Virus record (IMG/VR): IMGVR_UViG_3300006927_003284
Location: 1-26,274 of that record
Length of the DNA: 26,274 bases
Strand: one strand, 5' to 3'
Source: a virus
Under the pieces are notes generated by a model. It worked only from the letters and a program-made list of their open reading frames with translations, was not told the DNA's origin and did not search any database. Both the position numbers and the translations under genes were made by a program. This document shows positions 13,250 through 22,143 of this stretch, piece after piece (position 1 is the stretch's first letter; every line of letters begins with the position of its first letter).

Positions 13250-14605
13250 ATGAGCAAAAAGAAGAATTATGTATTAGACACTAGCGTCTATTTAACTGAC
13301 GCAGAAGCAATATACAAGTTTAGCAATCATGATATTTTTATACCCCTTAAGGTATTAGAAGAAATTGATAAGCATAAAAAGCGCCAAGATTCTGTCGGAG
13401 TCAATGCGCGCCGCATAATCCGTATCCTCGACGAAATCCGTCACCGCGGCAATCTTAATACAGGGGTGAGAATTGAAAAAGGAAAAGGATTGGTAACAGT
13501 GATGTCTTATTCCTGTGTAACTTCTTCTATCTCTTTTCCTCCGGATTTGGATCTCCGAGTGCCCGATCACGTTATAATCGCCACTGCCCAAGCGATCATA
13601 ACTAAAGAACATCTCAAAGAATCAAAAAGAGCACCCAGAGAGACAATTTTAGTCTCCCGGGACATCAACATGAGGGTTATTTGTGATTCGATTGGAATAA
13701 AGTCAGAAGAATACAATACAGATAAAGCGCTTGAAAGCTCTGCAGAGTTGTATCAGGGCTTCGCAGAACATCTTGTCGATGACGCTGTAATCGATCGGTT
13801 CTACAATGATGAAGATGTGTTTATTTCTGATAGTGAAATGGAAACCGAGTGGTATCCAAACCAATATGTTATGATGGTTTCTAATGCTAATCCCAAAAAG
13901 ACTGCTTTGGCACGTTTTAGAGATATTCACCGCCCGCTTCGGAAAGTGATCCACGGGGCTATACCAGACTGGAAAATCAAGTCTCGCAACAAAGAACAAG
14001 CTTTCGCCATCGATCTTTTATTAAATCCGGACGTAAAGGTCGTCTCTCTTGTCGGAATGGCCGGGAGTGGTAAGACCCTTCTTGCCATAGCAGCCGGACT
14101 ACAACAGACCATAGGTCTCCGGGAAAACCCATATACACGCATGATTGTCTCCCGCCCTGTCCAACCGCTGGGGAAGGACATAGGATTCCTTCCGGGCACA
14201 GTGGATGAGAAAATGCTTCCATGGCTTATGCCGATTCAAGATAATCTTAAGTTCTTGATGGGAGATAAAGCGTCGGTTGAGATGTATATGGAGAAAGGCA
14301 AGATTGAAATCGAAGCTCTTACATATATTCGTGGCCGGTCGATTGCAAATGCGTTCATGATTATTGACGAAGCTCAAAACCTTACCATGCACGAGATTAA
14401 AACAATTATCACACGCGTCGGAGACGGAACCAAGGTGATACTTACAGGCGATATTGAACAGATTGACAATATTTATGTCAATGAAACATCAAATGGGCTC
14501 GCTCATGCAGTGGAAAAGTTTAAAGAGTTTCCAATTGCAGGGCATGTTACATTTAAAAAGGGCGAAAGAAGTGAAGTTGCAACGATGGCAGCTAAGGTTT
14601 TATAG
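13250..14605 (+). CDS. phoH: PIN-PhoH fusion (PhoH2-type) ribonuclease/ATPase
   Basis: A 451-aa protein. I prefer the ATG at 13250, with AGGA four bases upstream, over the ATG at 13238, which has no ribosome site. Residues about 5-150 are a PIN nuclease domain: YVLDTSVYL, LEEIDKHK and the later VSRDINMRV supply its acidic residues. The PhoH ATPase follows, with Walker A GMAGSGKT (about 269-276), SRPVQPLGKDIGFLPG and Walker B MIIDEAQN (about 370-377), then TRVGDGTKVILTGD. PhoH2 proteins unwind and cut RNA. In a phage this may degrade host mRNA or regulate its own. Full length, with all key residues visible. Confidence 0.9.
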   Translation: MSKKKNYVLDTSVYLTDAEAIYKFSNHDIFIPLKVLEEIDKHKKRQDSVGVNARRIIRILDEIRHRGNLNTGVRIEKGKGLVTVMSYSCVTSSISFPPDLDLRVPDHVIIATAQAIITKEHLKESKRAPRETILVSRDINMRVICDSIGIKSEEYNTDKALESSAELYQGFAEHLVDDAVIDRFYNDEDVFISDSEMETEWYPNQYVMMVSNANPKKTALARFRDIHRPLRKVIHGAIPDWKIKSRNKEQAFAIDLLLNPDVKVVSLVGMAGSGKTLLAIAAGLQQTIGLRENPYTRMIVSRPVQPLGKDIGFLPGTVDEKMLPWLMPIQDNLKFLMGDKASVEMYMEKGKIEIEALTYIRGRSIANAFMIIDEAQNLTMHEIKTIITRVGDGTKVILTGDIEQIDNIYVNETSNGLAHAVEKFKEFPIAGHVTFKKGERSEVATMAAKVL

Positions 14606-14643
14606 ATAATTCACCCGCCGATTAATATATTTAATAAATATAC

Positions 14644-14671
14644 TTGCAAATAAGATTTAATGTGTTATACT
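14644..14671 (+). promoter_or_regulatory. Sigma70-like promoter
   Basis: TTGCAA (14644-14649) and TATACT (14666-14671) are separated by 16 bases in an AT-rich gap after PhoH. The next gene has AGGAG eight bases before its ATG. A good but not perfect match. Confidence 0.55.
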
Positions 14672-14690
14672 ATTAATAGGAGTAAATAAC

Positions 14691-14993
14691 ATGACAACTA
14701 AAGAAACAAACGTGATTACTGAAGAAGAGGTACACACCAACCCTATGCTGGCGACAACGCCGGACAATAATTCGGAACTAAAACAATATCTCATTAATTA
14801 TACCGGTGCAAAATTACAACCGGACAATGAGAAGGTAACAGCCCATATGATTATTGAAACTGTGGCCGCTGATTTTCCGGAATTAGTTTATGTTATCGCA
14901 GAGGAAAACTTTCTAAGAGGATATCAATTAGGACTAAATGATGCAGGAACACTTAAGACAGAAACAGATGAAACTGAACCAGCCGGGACATGA
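14691..14993 (+). CDS. Small acidic phage protein
   Basis: A 100-aa protein. Residues about 30-85 (LKQYLINYTGAKLQPDNEKVTAHMIIETVAADFPELV...AEENFLRGYQLGLND) are helical and follow a pattern I recall from small T4-like cyanophage proteins: LK..L..Y.G followed by VT..MI.E..A..FPE and AEEN..RGY. N- and C-terminal tails are acidic and probably disordered. AGGAG precedes the ATG behind a sigma70-like promoter. No function can be assigned. Confidence 0.7.
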   Translation: MTTKETNVITEEEVHTNPMLATTPDNNSELKQYLINYTGAKLQPDNEKVTAHMIIETVAADFPELVYVIAEENFLRGYQLGLNDAGTLKTETDETEPAGT

Positions 14994-15639
14994 TTTTTAT
15001 ACCAGCCGCGGCACCCATGTTTACTTTAAAAATCAGATAGAAAACCCAGATATCAGCCCCGAAGCAGTTGTTGCTTCAGTTGAAGAAAAGATCCCCGATC
15101 ACCTATTATCAGAAATGGAGATGATCATAATCGGGCATTTCAAAGAATTTGAAGAAAGGTACATTAGTGCCTTTTACAAAGACGGGATCTTACATATATC
15201 AAACGTTCAAGAAAGCGAAGAAGATCTGATAGACGATATAGTGCATGAGATCGCACATTCGATCGAAACACCGTATGGTTACGAGATATATGCAGACCAA
15301 AGAATAAAATCTGAGTTCCTACAAAAAAGAGGCTCACTCTATAATAAGTTAAACGCTCTTGGCTACAAAGCTCCCAAAAGCTGGTTTACCAATACAGAGT
15401 ATGACGAAGATTTCGATAACTTCTTGTTTCAAACAGTGGGAAGAGATAAGCTGAGGATGATATGCACTGGATTATTTATAAACGCTTATGCAGCCACGTC
15501 GCTAAGAGAATACTTTGCAACAGGGTTCACTGATTTTTATCTTTATGCGAATAAAACACTGCTTAAAACGATTTCCCCAGTGTTAGCACAAAAACTTTTT
15601 TTTCTTCACGACATAAAAAACCTTGACGAAAGCATTTGA
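14938..15639 (+). CDS. Putative zinc metallopeptidase (HEIAH zincin)
   Basis: A 233-aa protein. The ATG at 14938 has AGGA four bases upstream but overlaps the previous gene by 56 bases; the in-frame ATG at 14968 (MKLNQPGHDFYTS) has a poorer ribosome site. The core DDIVHEIAHSIE (HEIAH near residues 103-107) is a HExxH zinc site. A Glu in LREYFATGFTDFYLY, about 90 residues later, is a plausible third ligand, as in the lethal-factor/MtfA-like zincins. No signal peptide or membrane span is visible, so it should be cytoplasmic or packaged. It could process phage proteins or attack a host protein. The second zincin in the window. Confidence 0.75.
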   Translation: MMQEHLRQKQMKLNQPGHDFYTSRGTHVYFKNQIENPDISPEAVVASVEEKIPDHLLSEMEMIIIGHFKEFEERYISAFYKDGILHISNVQESEEDLIDDIVHEIAHSIETPYGYEIYADQRIKSEFLQKRGSLYNKLNALGYKAPKSWFTNTEYDEDFDNFLFQTVGRDKLRMICTGLFINAYAATSLREYFATGFTDFYLYANKTLLKTISPVLAQKLFFLHDIKNLDESI

Positions 15640-15651
15640 TGTGGTTATAAT
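15623..15651 (+). promoter_or_regulatory. Strong sigma70-type promoter of the glycan operon
   Basis: TTGACG (15623-15628) and a perfect TATAAT (15646-15651) stand exactly 17 bases apart, overlapping the end of the zincin gene. GGAG and the GTG start at 15673 follow. It is the best promoter in the window and the likely entry for the tightly packed genes from 15673 to the end. A minimum initiator or operator cannot be read. Confidence 0.7.
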
Positions 15652-15672
15652 AATAAGAAACATGGAGTTTGT

Positions 15673-16446
15673 GTGCCGCACATAAGTTATAGTGAGTTAA
15701 AAGATTGGGCGTTTTGCGCCTTTTACCATAAATTAACAAGAGTAGATAAGATAGATGGTTTCAAGGGAAATGCCTACACTGCTTTTGGTTCCGCTATTCA
15801 TGATGTATGTGAGAAGAAGCTTCTAAAAGAGAGTTTTAACGAAGAAGAGCACTTTGTTAAAGCGTTTGAGGAAAATATCGCCAAACTACCAGATGATGTT
15901 GAGGTGGACCCTAAGATGACCTCCGACATGCACCATCAAGGCAAAGCAATTTTGCCTGAGATTGAAGATGCTCTGAGTGATTATTTCGGCGAATACGAAG
16001 TGTTGGCAACGGAGCTTGCGCTTTATGAGTCTATAAAAGACGAAGAAAAATACAATTTTAAGGGATACATCGATGCTATCGTCGCGACACCTGATGGAAA
16101 AGTGCACATCTTTGATTGGAAGACCTGTTCTTGGGGTTGGAACTCTCGCCGTAAAAGCGAAAAAATGACAACTTATCAACTAACCCTTTATAAGCACTTC
16201 TTCGCACAAAAGACAGACACAGATCCAAAACATATTGAAACACACTTTGCTCTACTCAAAAGAACAGCTAAAAACAATAGAGTTGAATTCTTTCGAGTAA
16301 CAAGTGGTCCAAAGAAAACTGAAAACGCTTTAAAGGTTTTAAGAACCGCGCTTTGGAACATCAAGAAAGGACGAACTATCAAGAATAAGGCGTCCTGTAC
16401 ATCCGGCTTCGGATGCAAATTTTATAACACAGAACACTGTAAGTGA
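15673..16446 (+). CDS. Cas4/RecB-like PD-(D/E)XK nuclease with possible Fe-S cysteines
   Basis: A 257-aa protein with a GTG start behind GGAG. ISYSELKDWAFCAFYHKL opens like RecB/Cas4-family nucleases, FGSAIHDVCE gives the conserved His, GYIDAIV and HIFDWKT give the D...DxK catalytic pair, and TYQLTLYKHFF gives the QxxxY motif. Cys15 plus three C-terminal Cys (CTSGFGCKFYNTEHC) resemble the one-plus-three arrangement of the Cas4/AddB iron-sulfur staple, though the spacing (x5, x7) differs from the usual short one. It likely degrades or trims DNA ends. It is the first gene of a glycan operon, which is odd; it may simply share the promoter. No CRISPR array is present. Confidence 0.82.
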   Translation: MPHISYSELKDWAFCAFYHKLTRVDKIDGFKGNAYTAFGSAIHDVCEKKLLKESFNEEEHFVKAFEENIAKLPDDVEVDPKMTSDMHHQGKAILPEIEDALSDYFGEYEVLATELALYESIKDEEKYNFKGYIDAIVATPDGKVHIFDWKTCSWGWNSRRKSEKMTTYQLTLYKHFFAQKTDTDPKHIETHFALLKRTAKNNRVEFFRVTSGPKKTENALKVLRTALWNIKKGRTIKNKASCTSGFGCKFYNTEHCK

Positions 16447-16456
16447 GGATAATTTA

Positions 16457-17740
16457 ATGAAGAAAAAGAAAGTTTTGGTGCTCTCCGATCACCCGCTTTC
16501 GCCATCCGGGGTTGGAACCCAAACCCGGTATATGATCGAGGCGCTCCTTAAAACAGGGCGCTATCAATTTGTTTGCTTAGGCGGAGCAGTAAAACACAGA
16601 GAATACCAAATGCAGAAGGTTGATCCCTATGGGGAAGACTGGCGAATATTCCCTGTCGATGGATATGGAAACCCCGAAATCATACGCTCGATACTCCAGA
16701 AAGAAAGACCGGATGTATTGTGGTTTATGACAGATCCTCGTTTTTATACGTGGCTGTGGGAAATCGAGAACGAAGTGAGAATCAACGTCCCAATGGTTTA
16801 TTATCATGTATGGGATAACAACCCGGCACCGTTCTATAATGCAAACTACTACAAATCTAATGATAAGGTAGTTTGTATATCAAAGGTTACAAAGGGTATT
16901 CTAGATACAGTTGCTCCAGACGTAGACAGCGAGTATCTTCCACATGCGGTAGACTCGGAGTCTTTCTATAAGTTCAAAACAGATGAAGATCTTGCAAGAA
17001 CCGCTGTTATTCGTGAACGCGTCGTTGGAGCCTCAACAGAGTTCGCCAACCCGGAGAAGAAAATCTTTTTCTGGAATAATAGAAATGCACGTAGAAAACA
17101 GTCTGGAACACTTATTTGGTGGTTTAAAGAGTTCTTAGATGAAGTGGGTCATGACAAAGCTACTCTGCTTATGCATACTGATGCGCGAGATCCTCACGGA
17201 CAAGACTTGCCTCATATCTTGAACCACCTTAATATAACAGACGGACAGGTTTTGCTTTCAACTGATAAGGTTTCTCCACAAGACCTCGCAGCAATGTACA
17301 ACGCTGCGCATTTTACCATTAATATCTCAGATGCAGAAGGATTTGGACTAGGAACGTTAGAGTCTTTAGCATGCGGAACTCCTATTATTGTTAATATGAC
17401 AGGAGGCTTGCAAGAGCAGGTTACCGATGGAAAGAACTGGTTTGGCTACGGTTTAGAACCTTCCTCGAAGGCGATTATTGGTTCCCTACAAGTGCCATAT
17501 ATCTACGAGGATCGTATCACCCAGAAAGCTTTCACCAACACCCTCAAAAAGGCTCTGAACATCGCACCAAAGACTTACAAGAAGATGTCGATACAAGGTA
17601 GAGAACATGTTCGTGCAAACTATAACTTTGACGATTATGAGAAAAACTGGGTTAAGATTATGGATGATGTTGTTGAAACATACGGATCATGGGAAGAGAG
17701 AAAACAATATAAACGCTGGCATTTATTGGAGGTAGCGTAA
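16457..17740 (+). CDS. Glycosyltransferase, GT-B fold (GT4-like)
   Basis: A 427-aa protein. The N-terminus KKVLVLSDHPLSPSGVGTQTRYMIEAL has the Gly-rich acceptor loop of GT4 enzymes. The C-terminal donor domain carries ISDAEGFGLGTLESLACGTPIIV, the E-x7-E nucleotide-sugar motif, preceded by a KIFFWNNRNARRKQ basic loop. Full length for the family. It would transfer a sugar from an NDP donor in the cytoplasm. AGGA precedes the ATG, and its stop overlaps the next start (TAATG). Donor and acceptor unknown. A close structural relative follows, suggesting duplication or sequential additions to one glycan. Confidence 0.9.
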   Translation: MKKKKVLVLSDHPLSPSGVGTQTRYMIEALLKTGRYQFVCLGGAVKHREYQMQKVDPYGEDWRIFPVDGYGNPEIIRSILQKERPDVLWFMTDPRFYTWLWEIENEVRINVPMVYYHVWDNNPAPFYNANYYKSNDKVVCISKVTKGILDTVAPDVDSEYLPHAVDSESFYKFKTDEDLARTAVIRERVVGASTEFANPEKKIFFWNNRNARRKQSGTLIWWFKEFLDEVGHDKATLLMHTDARDPHGQDLPHILNHLNITDGQVLLSTDKVSPQDLAAMYNAAHFTINISDAEGFGLGTLESLACGTPIIVNMTGGLQEQVTDGKNWFGYGLEPSSKAIIGSLQVPYIYEDRITQKAFTNTLKKALNIAPKTYKKMSIQGREHVRANYNFDDYEKNWVKIMDDVVETYGSWEERKQYKRWHLLEVA

Positions 17741-19002
17741 TGAAAAAGAAAGTATTCTTTAGAGGACCCCTTCTAACAAGATCGGGATACGGAGAACAGG
17801 CTAGATTCGCAATGCGCGCACTAGCTTCCCGACCAGATCTTTTCGATATCTATATTCAGCCTTTAGAATGGGGGAAAACCTCGTGGACCAATGAGGATAC
17901 CCCTGAGAGGGCTTGGATTGATAGAACTATAGAAAAGACCCTGCAATACATCCAACAAAACGGACAGTTTGATATATCGTTCCAAGTTACAATTCCAAAT
18001 GAATGGGACAAGCCGGCGCCGATTAATATTGGATACACAGCCGGGATTGAGACTACGAAAACATCACATCAATGGATCCAAAAGGGCAATGAGATGACTG
18101 GTATTATTGTAGTTTCCAACCATGCGAAAAATACTTTTTTAGCTACGGACTACCAACTGTCCAATCAACAAACAAACCAAACAATGATTCTCAAGTTAGA
18201 AACTCCAATTGAGACAGTTAACTACCCAGCAAAGAAGTTCCAGGAACTTCCAGATGTTGATTTAGACTTAGAATACGAACACAATTTCCTAGTAGCAGCC
18301 CAATTGGGCCCTCGCAAAAACGTGCCAAACACTATTAAATGGTTTGTTGAAGAGTTTCGAGACGAAGAAATAGGGCTTGTTGTAAAGTGTTACGCTGCAA
18401 AGAACTGTCTGCTCGACCGCGAGATGACAATGCAAAATCTTAGACAGCTAGTCTCCCAATTGGGAGAAAAGAAGTGTAAAGTATATCTTCTGCACGGTGA
18501 CATGTCCGACGAAGAAATGCATTCCCTCCAAACACATCCTAAGATTTCCGCATTCTTATCCCTAGCTCATGGCGAGGGCTTTGGTTTACCGATTTTTGAA
18601 GCAGCCTATTCTGGTACCCCTGTCATTGCAACCGGTTGGTCTGGTCAGCTGGACTTTCTTGTTGACGAAGAGGGCAAATCAAACTTTTACAACGTAAATT
18701 TCGATCTCAACCAAGTACAGCCAGCAGTTGTTTGGGATGGTGTCTTAATCGCCGACTCAATGTGGGCTTATCCTCGCGAACAGTCTGCAAAGAAGTGTAT
18801 GCGCGACTGTTATAATGATATTATAAATCAAACAGAAGGAAGTGTTGCAACATCTGCCGACACCTTTGCTGAATCCGTGCAGGAGAGATTTTCGCAGGAA
18901 AAACAATATAAAGCCATGGTGGACGCCGTTCTTAAGTTCTCTGGGAACCCAGAAGAAGAACAATGGAGAGATGTGTTGGACCAAGTGGTAGAGTATGATT
19001 AG
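17740..19002 (+). CDS. Glycosyltransferase, GT-B fold (GT4-like)
   Basis: A 420-aa protein. KKVFFRGPLLTRSGYGEQARFAM is the N-terminal Gly-rich loop. LVAAQLGPRKNVPNTIKWF starts the donor domain, and LAHGEGFGLPIFEAAYSGTPVIA contains the E-x7-E motif. GGAGG lies seven bases upstream of the ATG, and the start overlaps the previous stop by one base. No membrane segment, so cytoplasmic. Acts in the same glycan pathway as its neighbours by position. It overlaps the next gene by eight bases. Confidence 0.9.
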   Translation: MKKKVFFRGPLLTRSGYGEQARFAMRALASRPDLFDIYIQPLEWGKTSWTNEDTPERAWIDRTIEKTLQYIQQNGQFDISFQVTIPNEWDKPAPINIGYTAGIETTKTSHQWIQKGNEMTGIIVVSNHAKNTFLATDYQLSNQQTNQTMILKLETPIETVNYPAKKFQELPDVDLDLEYEHNFLVAAQLGPRKNVPNTIKWFVEEFRDEEIGLVVKCYAAKNCLLDREMTMQNLRQLVSQLGEKKCKVYLLHGDMSDEEMHSLQTHPKISAFLSLAHGEGFGLPIFEAAYSGTPVIATGWSGQLDFLVDEEGKSNFYNVNFDLNQVQPAVVWDGVLIADSMWAYPREQSAKKCMRDCYNDIINQTEGSVATSADTFAESVQERFSQEKQYKAMVDAVLKFSGNPEEEQWRDVLDQVVEYD

Positions 19003-20662
19003 CAAAGAAGTAATCTTTATATCCGACTTCTTTATCAATGAGGTAATGGGTGGCGCTGAGTTTTGTAATGATGCTCTGATGAAACTTTTAAGTCCGGACG
19101 TAAAGATTGATAGTTTAAAGTCTGACCGTGCAACTGTTCAACTTGTTGAGAATAATCTTGATAAGTTCTTCATTGTCGCGAACTTCTTTCAACTTGCTGA
19201 GAATGTAAAAGTAGCTTTAGCAAAAACAACATATGTTATTTTAGAGCACGATCACAAATATGTCCGCTCAAATAATCCTTCCTTATACAAAGATTTTCTT
19301 GCGCCAGAAAGACAAATACAAAATAAGGCATTTTATAAGAATGCGTTAGCGGTACTGTGTCAGTCTAGGAAGCATGCCGGAGTCGTCCAACGCAACCTCC
19401 TAATAAACAATATTGTAAATTTAGGCGGCAACATATGGAATGAGGAACAACTCGCCACTTTAGAGAATAATATGGGCGCGAAGAAAATAATTAAGTATGG
19501 AGTTCTCCAGTCCAATAACCGCAACAAAGGCATGCCCGCAGCGATCGCCTATTGTCAGAGAAAAGGATTAGACTTTAAGCTAATTCAAGGCAAGCCATTT
19601 CCTGAGTTTATTAGAGATATCTCCCAAGTGGAAACATTAGTATTCTTTCCGCAATGGTTAGAGACATATAATCGTTTTTCTATTGAATCAAGGATCCTGG
19701 GCTGTAAACTTATAACAAACAGCCTGATAGGCGCCACCAGCGAAGACTACTTTAAGCTGAAGGGCAACGAACTTTTAGATTTTATAAGACAAAACAATCA
19801 GAATCTTCGTCAGCGCTGGATTAAACTAATCAACAATAGTGAAATAAAATACTTCCCGCCCTTAGACCTGCCAAAGATTACGGTATTCTGTCCCCTATAT
19901 GCCGGCGAACAATATATTGAAGGCTTTCTGAAGTCTATGCAAGAACAGACAATCTTTGATCAGTGCGAACTGATCATTATTGATGCCAACTCTCCCGAAA
20001 ACGAGAGTCAATACATCGAAGAGTTTATGAAAGAGCATGAAAATGTAATTTACAAGCGATTAGATCATAGGGCGTCAGTAATGGAAACTGAAAATATGGC
20101 AATCCACATGGCAACGGGTGAGTTCTTTGCTCAAGCATGCGTTGATGACAGACATCATAGAGAATATCTTGAGATTATGGCAAAACATCTCCACTATCAC
20201 GAGGATATAGATCTTGTTTATACAGACTGTCTACAGACTACAAAGCCAAATGAGACCGTAGAGACAAACTCTTCGTCTGGAGCCTATTACGAGCATTCGC
20301 GTAATGAGTTTTCTCCGGAGAACATGATTAAGTGCTTGCCAGGGCCAATGCCTATGTGGAAGCTGAGTGTACACGAAAAATGTGGATATTTTGATGAAGG
20401 CTTATCGTATGCTGGAGATTGGGACATTTTTCTAAGAATGGTAGCGTCAGGTTCTAAATTTAAGAAAATTGATATTCCGTTAGGGTTATATTACTTTAAT
20501 TCTGAGGGATTATCAACCTCAACAGAAAATCAAATCCCTAGGGGAAAAGAAGAGGCGGAAGTCTTCTTTAAGCATAAAAACGTATTCGGTGAAGCGAACT
20601 ACAATAAATATAAAAATTACTTCTCACAATTTATAAGGAATGAAAATGAGTCAACAACGTAA
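18995..20662 (+). CDS. Two-domain glycosyltransferase (unknown GT-B-like N-half, GT2 C-half)
   Basis: A 555-aa protein. Residues about 1-285 resemble a GT-B half: KEVIFISDFFINEVMGGAEF at the start and VETLVFFPQWLETYNRFSIESRILGCKLITN, with the Glu expected in donor binding. From about 292, KITVFCPLYAGEQYIEGFLKSM starts a GT-A/GT2 domain: CELIIIDANSPENE, MAIHMATGEFFAQACVDDRHH (DD as the DxD-type metal site) and SYAGDWDIFLRMVASG. Such fusions can add two different sugars in turn. The N-half lacks a clear E-x7-E, so it may be inactive or diverged. Starts inside the previous stop region. Confidence 0.85.
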   Translation: MISKEVIFISDFFINEVMGGAEFCNDALMKLLSPDVKIDSLKSDRATVQLVENNLDKFFIVANFFQLAENVKVALAKTTYVILEHDHKYVRSNNPSLYKDFLAPERQIQNKAFYKNALAVLCQSRKHAGVVQRNLLINNIVNLGGNIWNEEQLATLENNMGAKKIIKYGVLQSNNRNKGMPAAIAYCQRKGLDFKLIQGKPFPEFIRDISQVETLVFFPQWLETYNRFSIESRILGCKLITNSLIGATSEDYFKLKGNELLDFIRQNNQNLRQRWIKLINNSEIKYFPPLDLPKITVFCPLYAGEQYIEGFLKSMQEQTIFDQCELIIIDANSPENESQYIEEFMKEHENVIYKRLDHRASVMETENMAIHMATGEFFAQACVDDRHHREYLEIMAKHLHYHEDIDLVYTDCLQTTKPNETVETNSSSGAYYEHSRNEFSPENMIKCLPGPMPMWKLSVHEKCGYFDEGLSYAGDWDIFLRMVASGSKFKKIDIPLGLYYFNSEGLSTSTENQIPRGKEEAEVFFKHKNVFGEANYNKYKNYFSQFIRNENESTT

Positions 20663-21059
20663 ATACCTTCCTACACTCTCCGATTTGATCGATCGCCTGT
20701 CGATTGCACAACTCAAAGAAGTATTTATCCCCGAACACAAAGCTGAATATGCCCAGGAAATCTCAGATATCTGCCATGATATCCAGTTGATTCTCGATTC
20801 TAGTTCCGGCAAAATGAACGCGGAAACTGTAAGAGCGATAATTGTCCTCTCTCAGATGAACTTGCACATTTGGCACAATGAGTCTCAAGTTAGAGCCGGC
20901 TCAGGTTCTGGCAATTTATCGCTAACTCACGGACTCAACGGTCTTCGGAATGTGGCAAAAAACAGGATTCAAGAGATTAACGGCGGCAGAAAAGATTATA
21001 AGATTGATTGTTTAGCAGCCGACTTTAAAGATTGGGAAATCAGCTGGGATAATGACTGA
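20646..21059 (+). CDS. Uncharacterised helical protein of glycan clusters
   Basis: A 137-aa protein; the ATG at 20646 has AAGGA six bases upstream and is preferred to the ATG at 20640. LPTLSDLIDRLSIAQLKEVFIP, a mid helix with VRAIIVLSQMNLHIWHNESQVRAG, and KIDCLAADF form a conserved-looking pattern that I recall beside glycosyltransferases in phages and marine bacteria. No catalytic motif is evident. It might be a partner or chaperone for the transferases, or an enzyme of unknown type. Overlaps both neighbours by 8-17 bases. Confidence 0.7.
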   Translation: MSQQRKYLPTLSDLIDRLSIAQLKEVFIPEHKAEYAQEISDICHDIQLILDSSSGKMNAETVRAIIVLSQMNLHIWHNESQVRAGSGSGNLSLTHGLNGLRNVAKNRIQEINGGRKDYKIDCLAADFKDWEISWDND

Positions 21060-22143
21060 GGTTTATGACTTTGATGTTGTCATTATTGGAGCCGGACTTG
21101 TAGGATTAGCTGTAGCTAGAGAATTATCCTCGGTATATGATAATATCATATTAGTTGAAAAAGAGTCAAGTTTCGGACAGCACGTTTCGAGTCATAATAG
21201 CGAAGTTATCCACTCCGGCATATATTATCCCAAGGGCGCCCTTAAAACTAAACTATGTGTTGAGGGCAATAAACTGCTTTATAAATTTGCACAAAAATAT
21301 GATATACCGCATAAGAAATGTGGAAAATTGATTGTGGCTACCTGCCCAGAAGAAGAACCTATTCTTGATCAACTTTATGAGCAGGGGAAGAAAAACGCGG
21401 TAGTAGGTATGTCAATGATTGGCAAATCAGAGATCGCCAAAATAGAGCCAGCCGTTAAAGCAACAAAGGCACTCCACGTAGAATCCACAGGAATAATAGA
21501 CAGCCATTCAGTTATGCAGCAGCTTGAGGCGTCAGCCTTAAATGCGGGGGTGGTCACTCTGTATAATACTGAAATAACATCGATTGATAAAAAAAATAAC
21601 ATTTATAAGTTGACAACTGATACAAATAATGATATTATACAAACAAGAATAGTAATTAACGCTGCAGGGCTCTGGAGCGACACTATTGCGGCAATGGTGG
21701 GAATAAATGATTATAAGATCCATTGGTGTAAAGGCGAGTATTATAAAACCAATAAACACAGGAATATGAAAAAGCTGATTTATCCGGTACCGGATCCTCA
21801 AGGCAAGTATTTGGGAATTCATACGGTACTAGATTTAAATGGCGGACTTCTTTTCGGACCAAATGCATATTATGTAGACAATCTCTCTTATGATATGAAA
21901 GAGAATAACAAGCCCCAGTTTTATGAGGCGATTAATCGATATTTAGATATCGGTTGGTGCGAGATAGAACCAGCGTTAACTGGCATAAGACCAAAACTTC
22001 AAGCTCCCGGCGAGAAATTTAGAGATTTTGTAATAGAAAATAACCAAAAACATGAGAATTTTATCAACATAGTAGGAATAGAATCACCGGGCTTGACAGC
22101 CTGTCTTGCTATTGCTAAACATACAAGGGGAATTATTAGATGA
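21052..22143 (+). CDS. L-2-hydroxyglutarate oxidase-like FAD-dependent oxidoreductase
   Basis: A 363-aa protein. DVVIIGAGLVGLAVAREL (GxGxxG at about 11-16) is the FAD-binding Rossmann site. SSHNSEVIHSGIYYPKGALK and STGIIDSHSVMQQL match the LhgO/DAAO-type oxidoreductase pattern strongly, and IVINAAGLWSD is the second FAD contact. The C-terminus IGIESPGLTACLAIA is also typical. LhgO oxidises L-2-hydroxyglutarate to 2-oxoglutarate. In a phage glycan operon the substrate is more likely a hydroxy-acid or sugar intermediate, or the enzyme feeds 2-oxoacid to the nearby E1-like proteins; that is inference. GGGA precedes the ATG; ATGA overlap with the epimerase. Confidence 0.88.
   Translation: MTEVYDFDVVIIGAGLVGLAVARELSSVYDNIILVEKESSFGQHVSSHNSEVIHSGIYYPKGALKTKLCVEGNKLLYKFAQKYDIPHKKCGKLIVATCPEEEPILDQLYEQGKKNAVVGMSMIGKSEIAKIEPAVKATKALHVESTGIIDSHSVMQQLEASALNAGVVTLYNTEITSIDKKNNIYKLTTDTNNDIIQTRIVINAAGLWSDTIAAMVGINDYKIHWCKGEYYKTNKHRNMKKLIYPVPDPQGKYLGIHTVLDLNGGLLFGPNAYYVDNLSYDMKENNKPQFYEAINRYLDIGWCEIEPALTGIRPKLQAPGEKFRDFVIENNQKHENFINIVGIESPGLTACLAIAKHTRGIIR

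Noticed and set aside
15673-16446. Part of a CRISPR-Cas system
   Set aside because: The nuclease is Cas4-like, but there is no repeat-spacer array and no other cas gene in the window.
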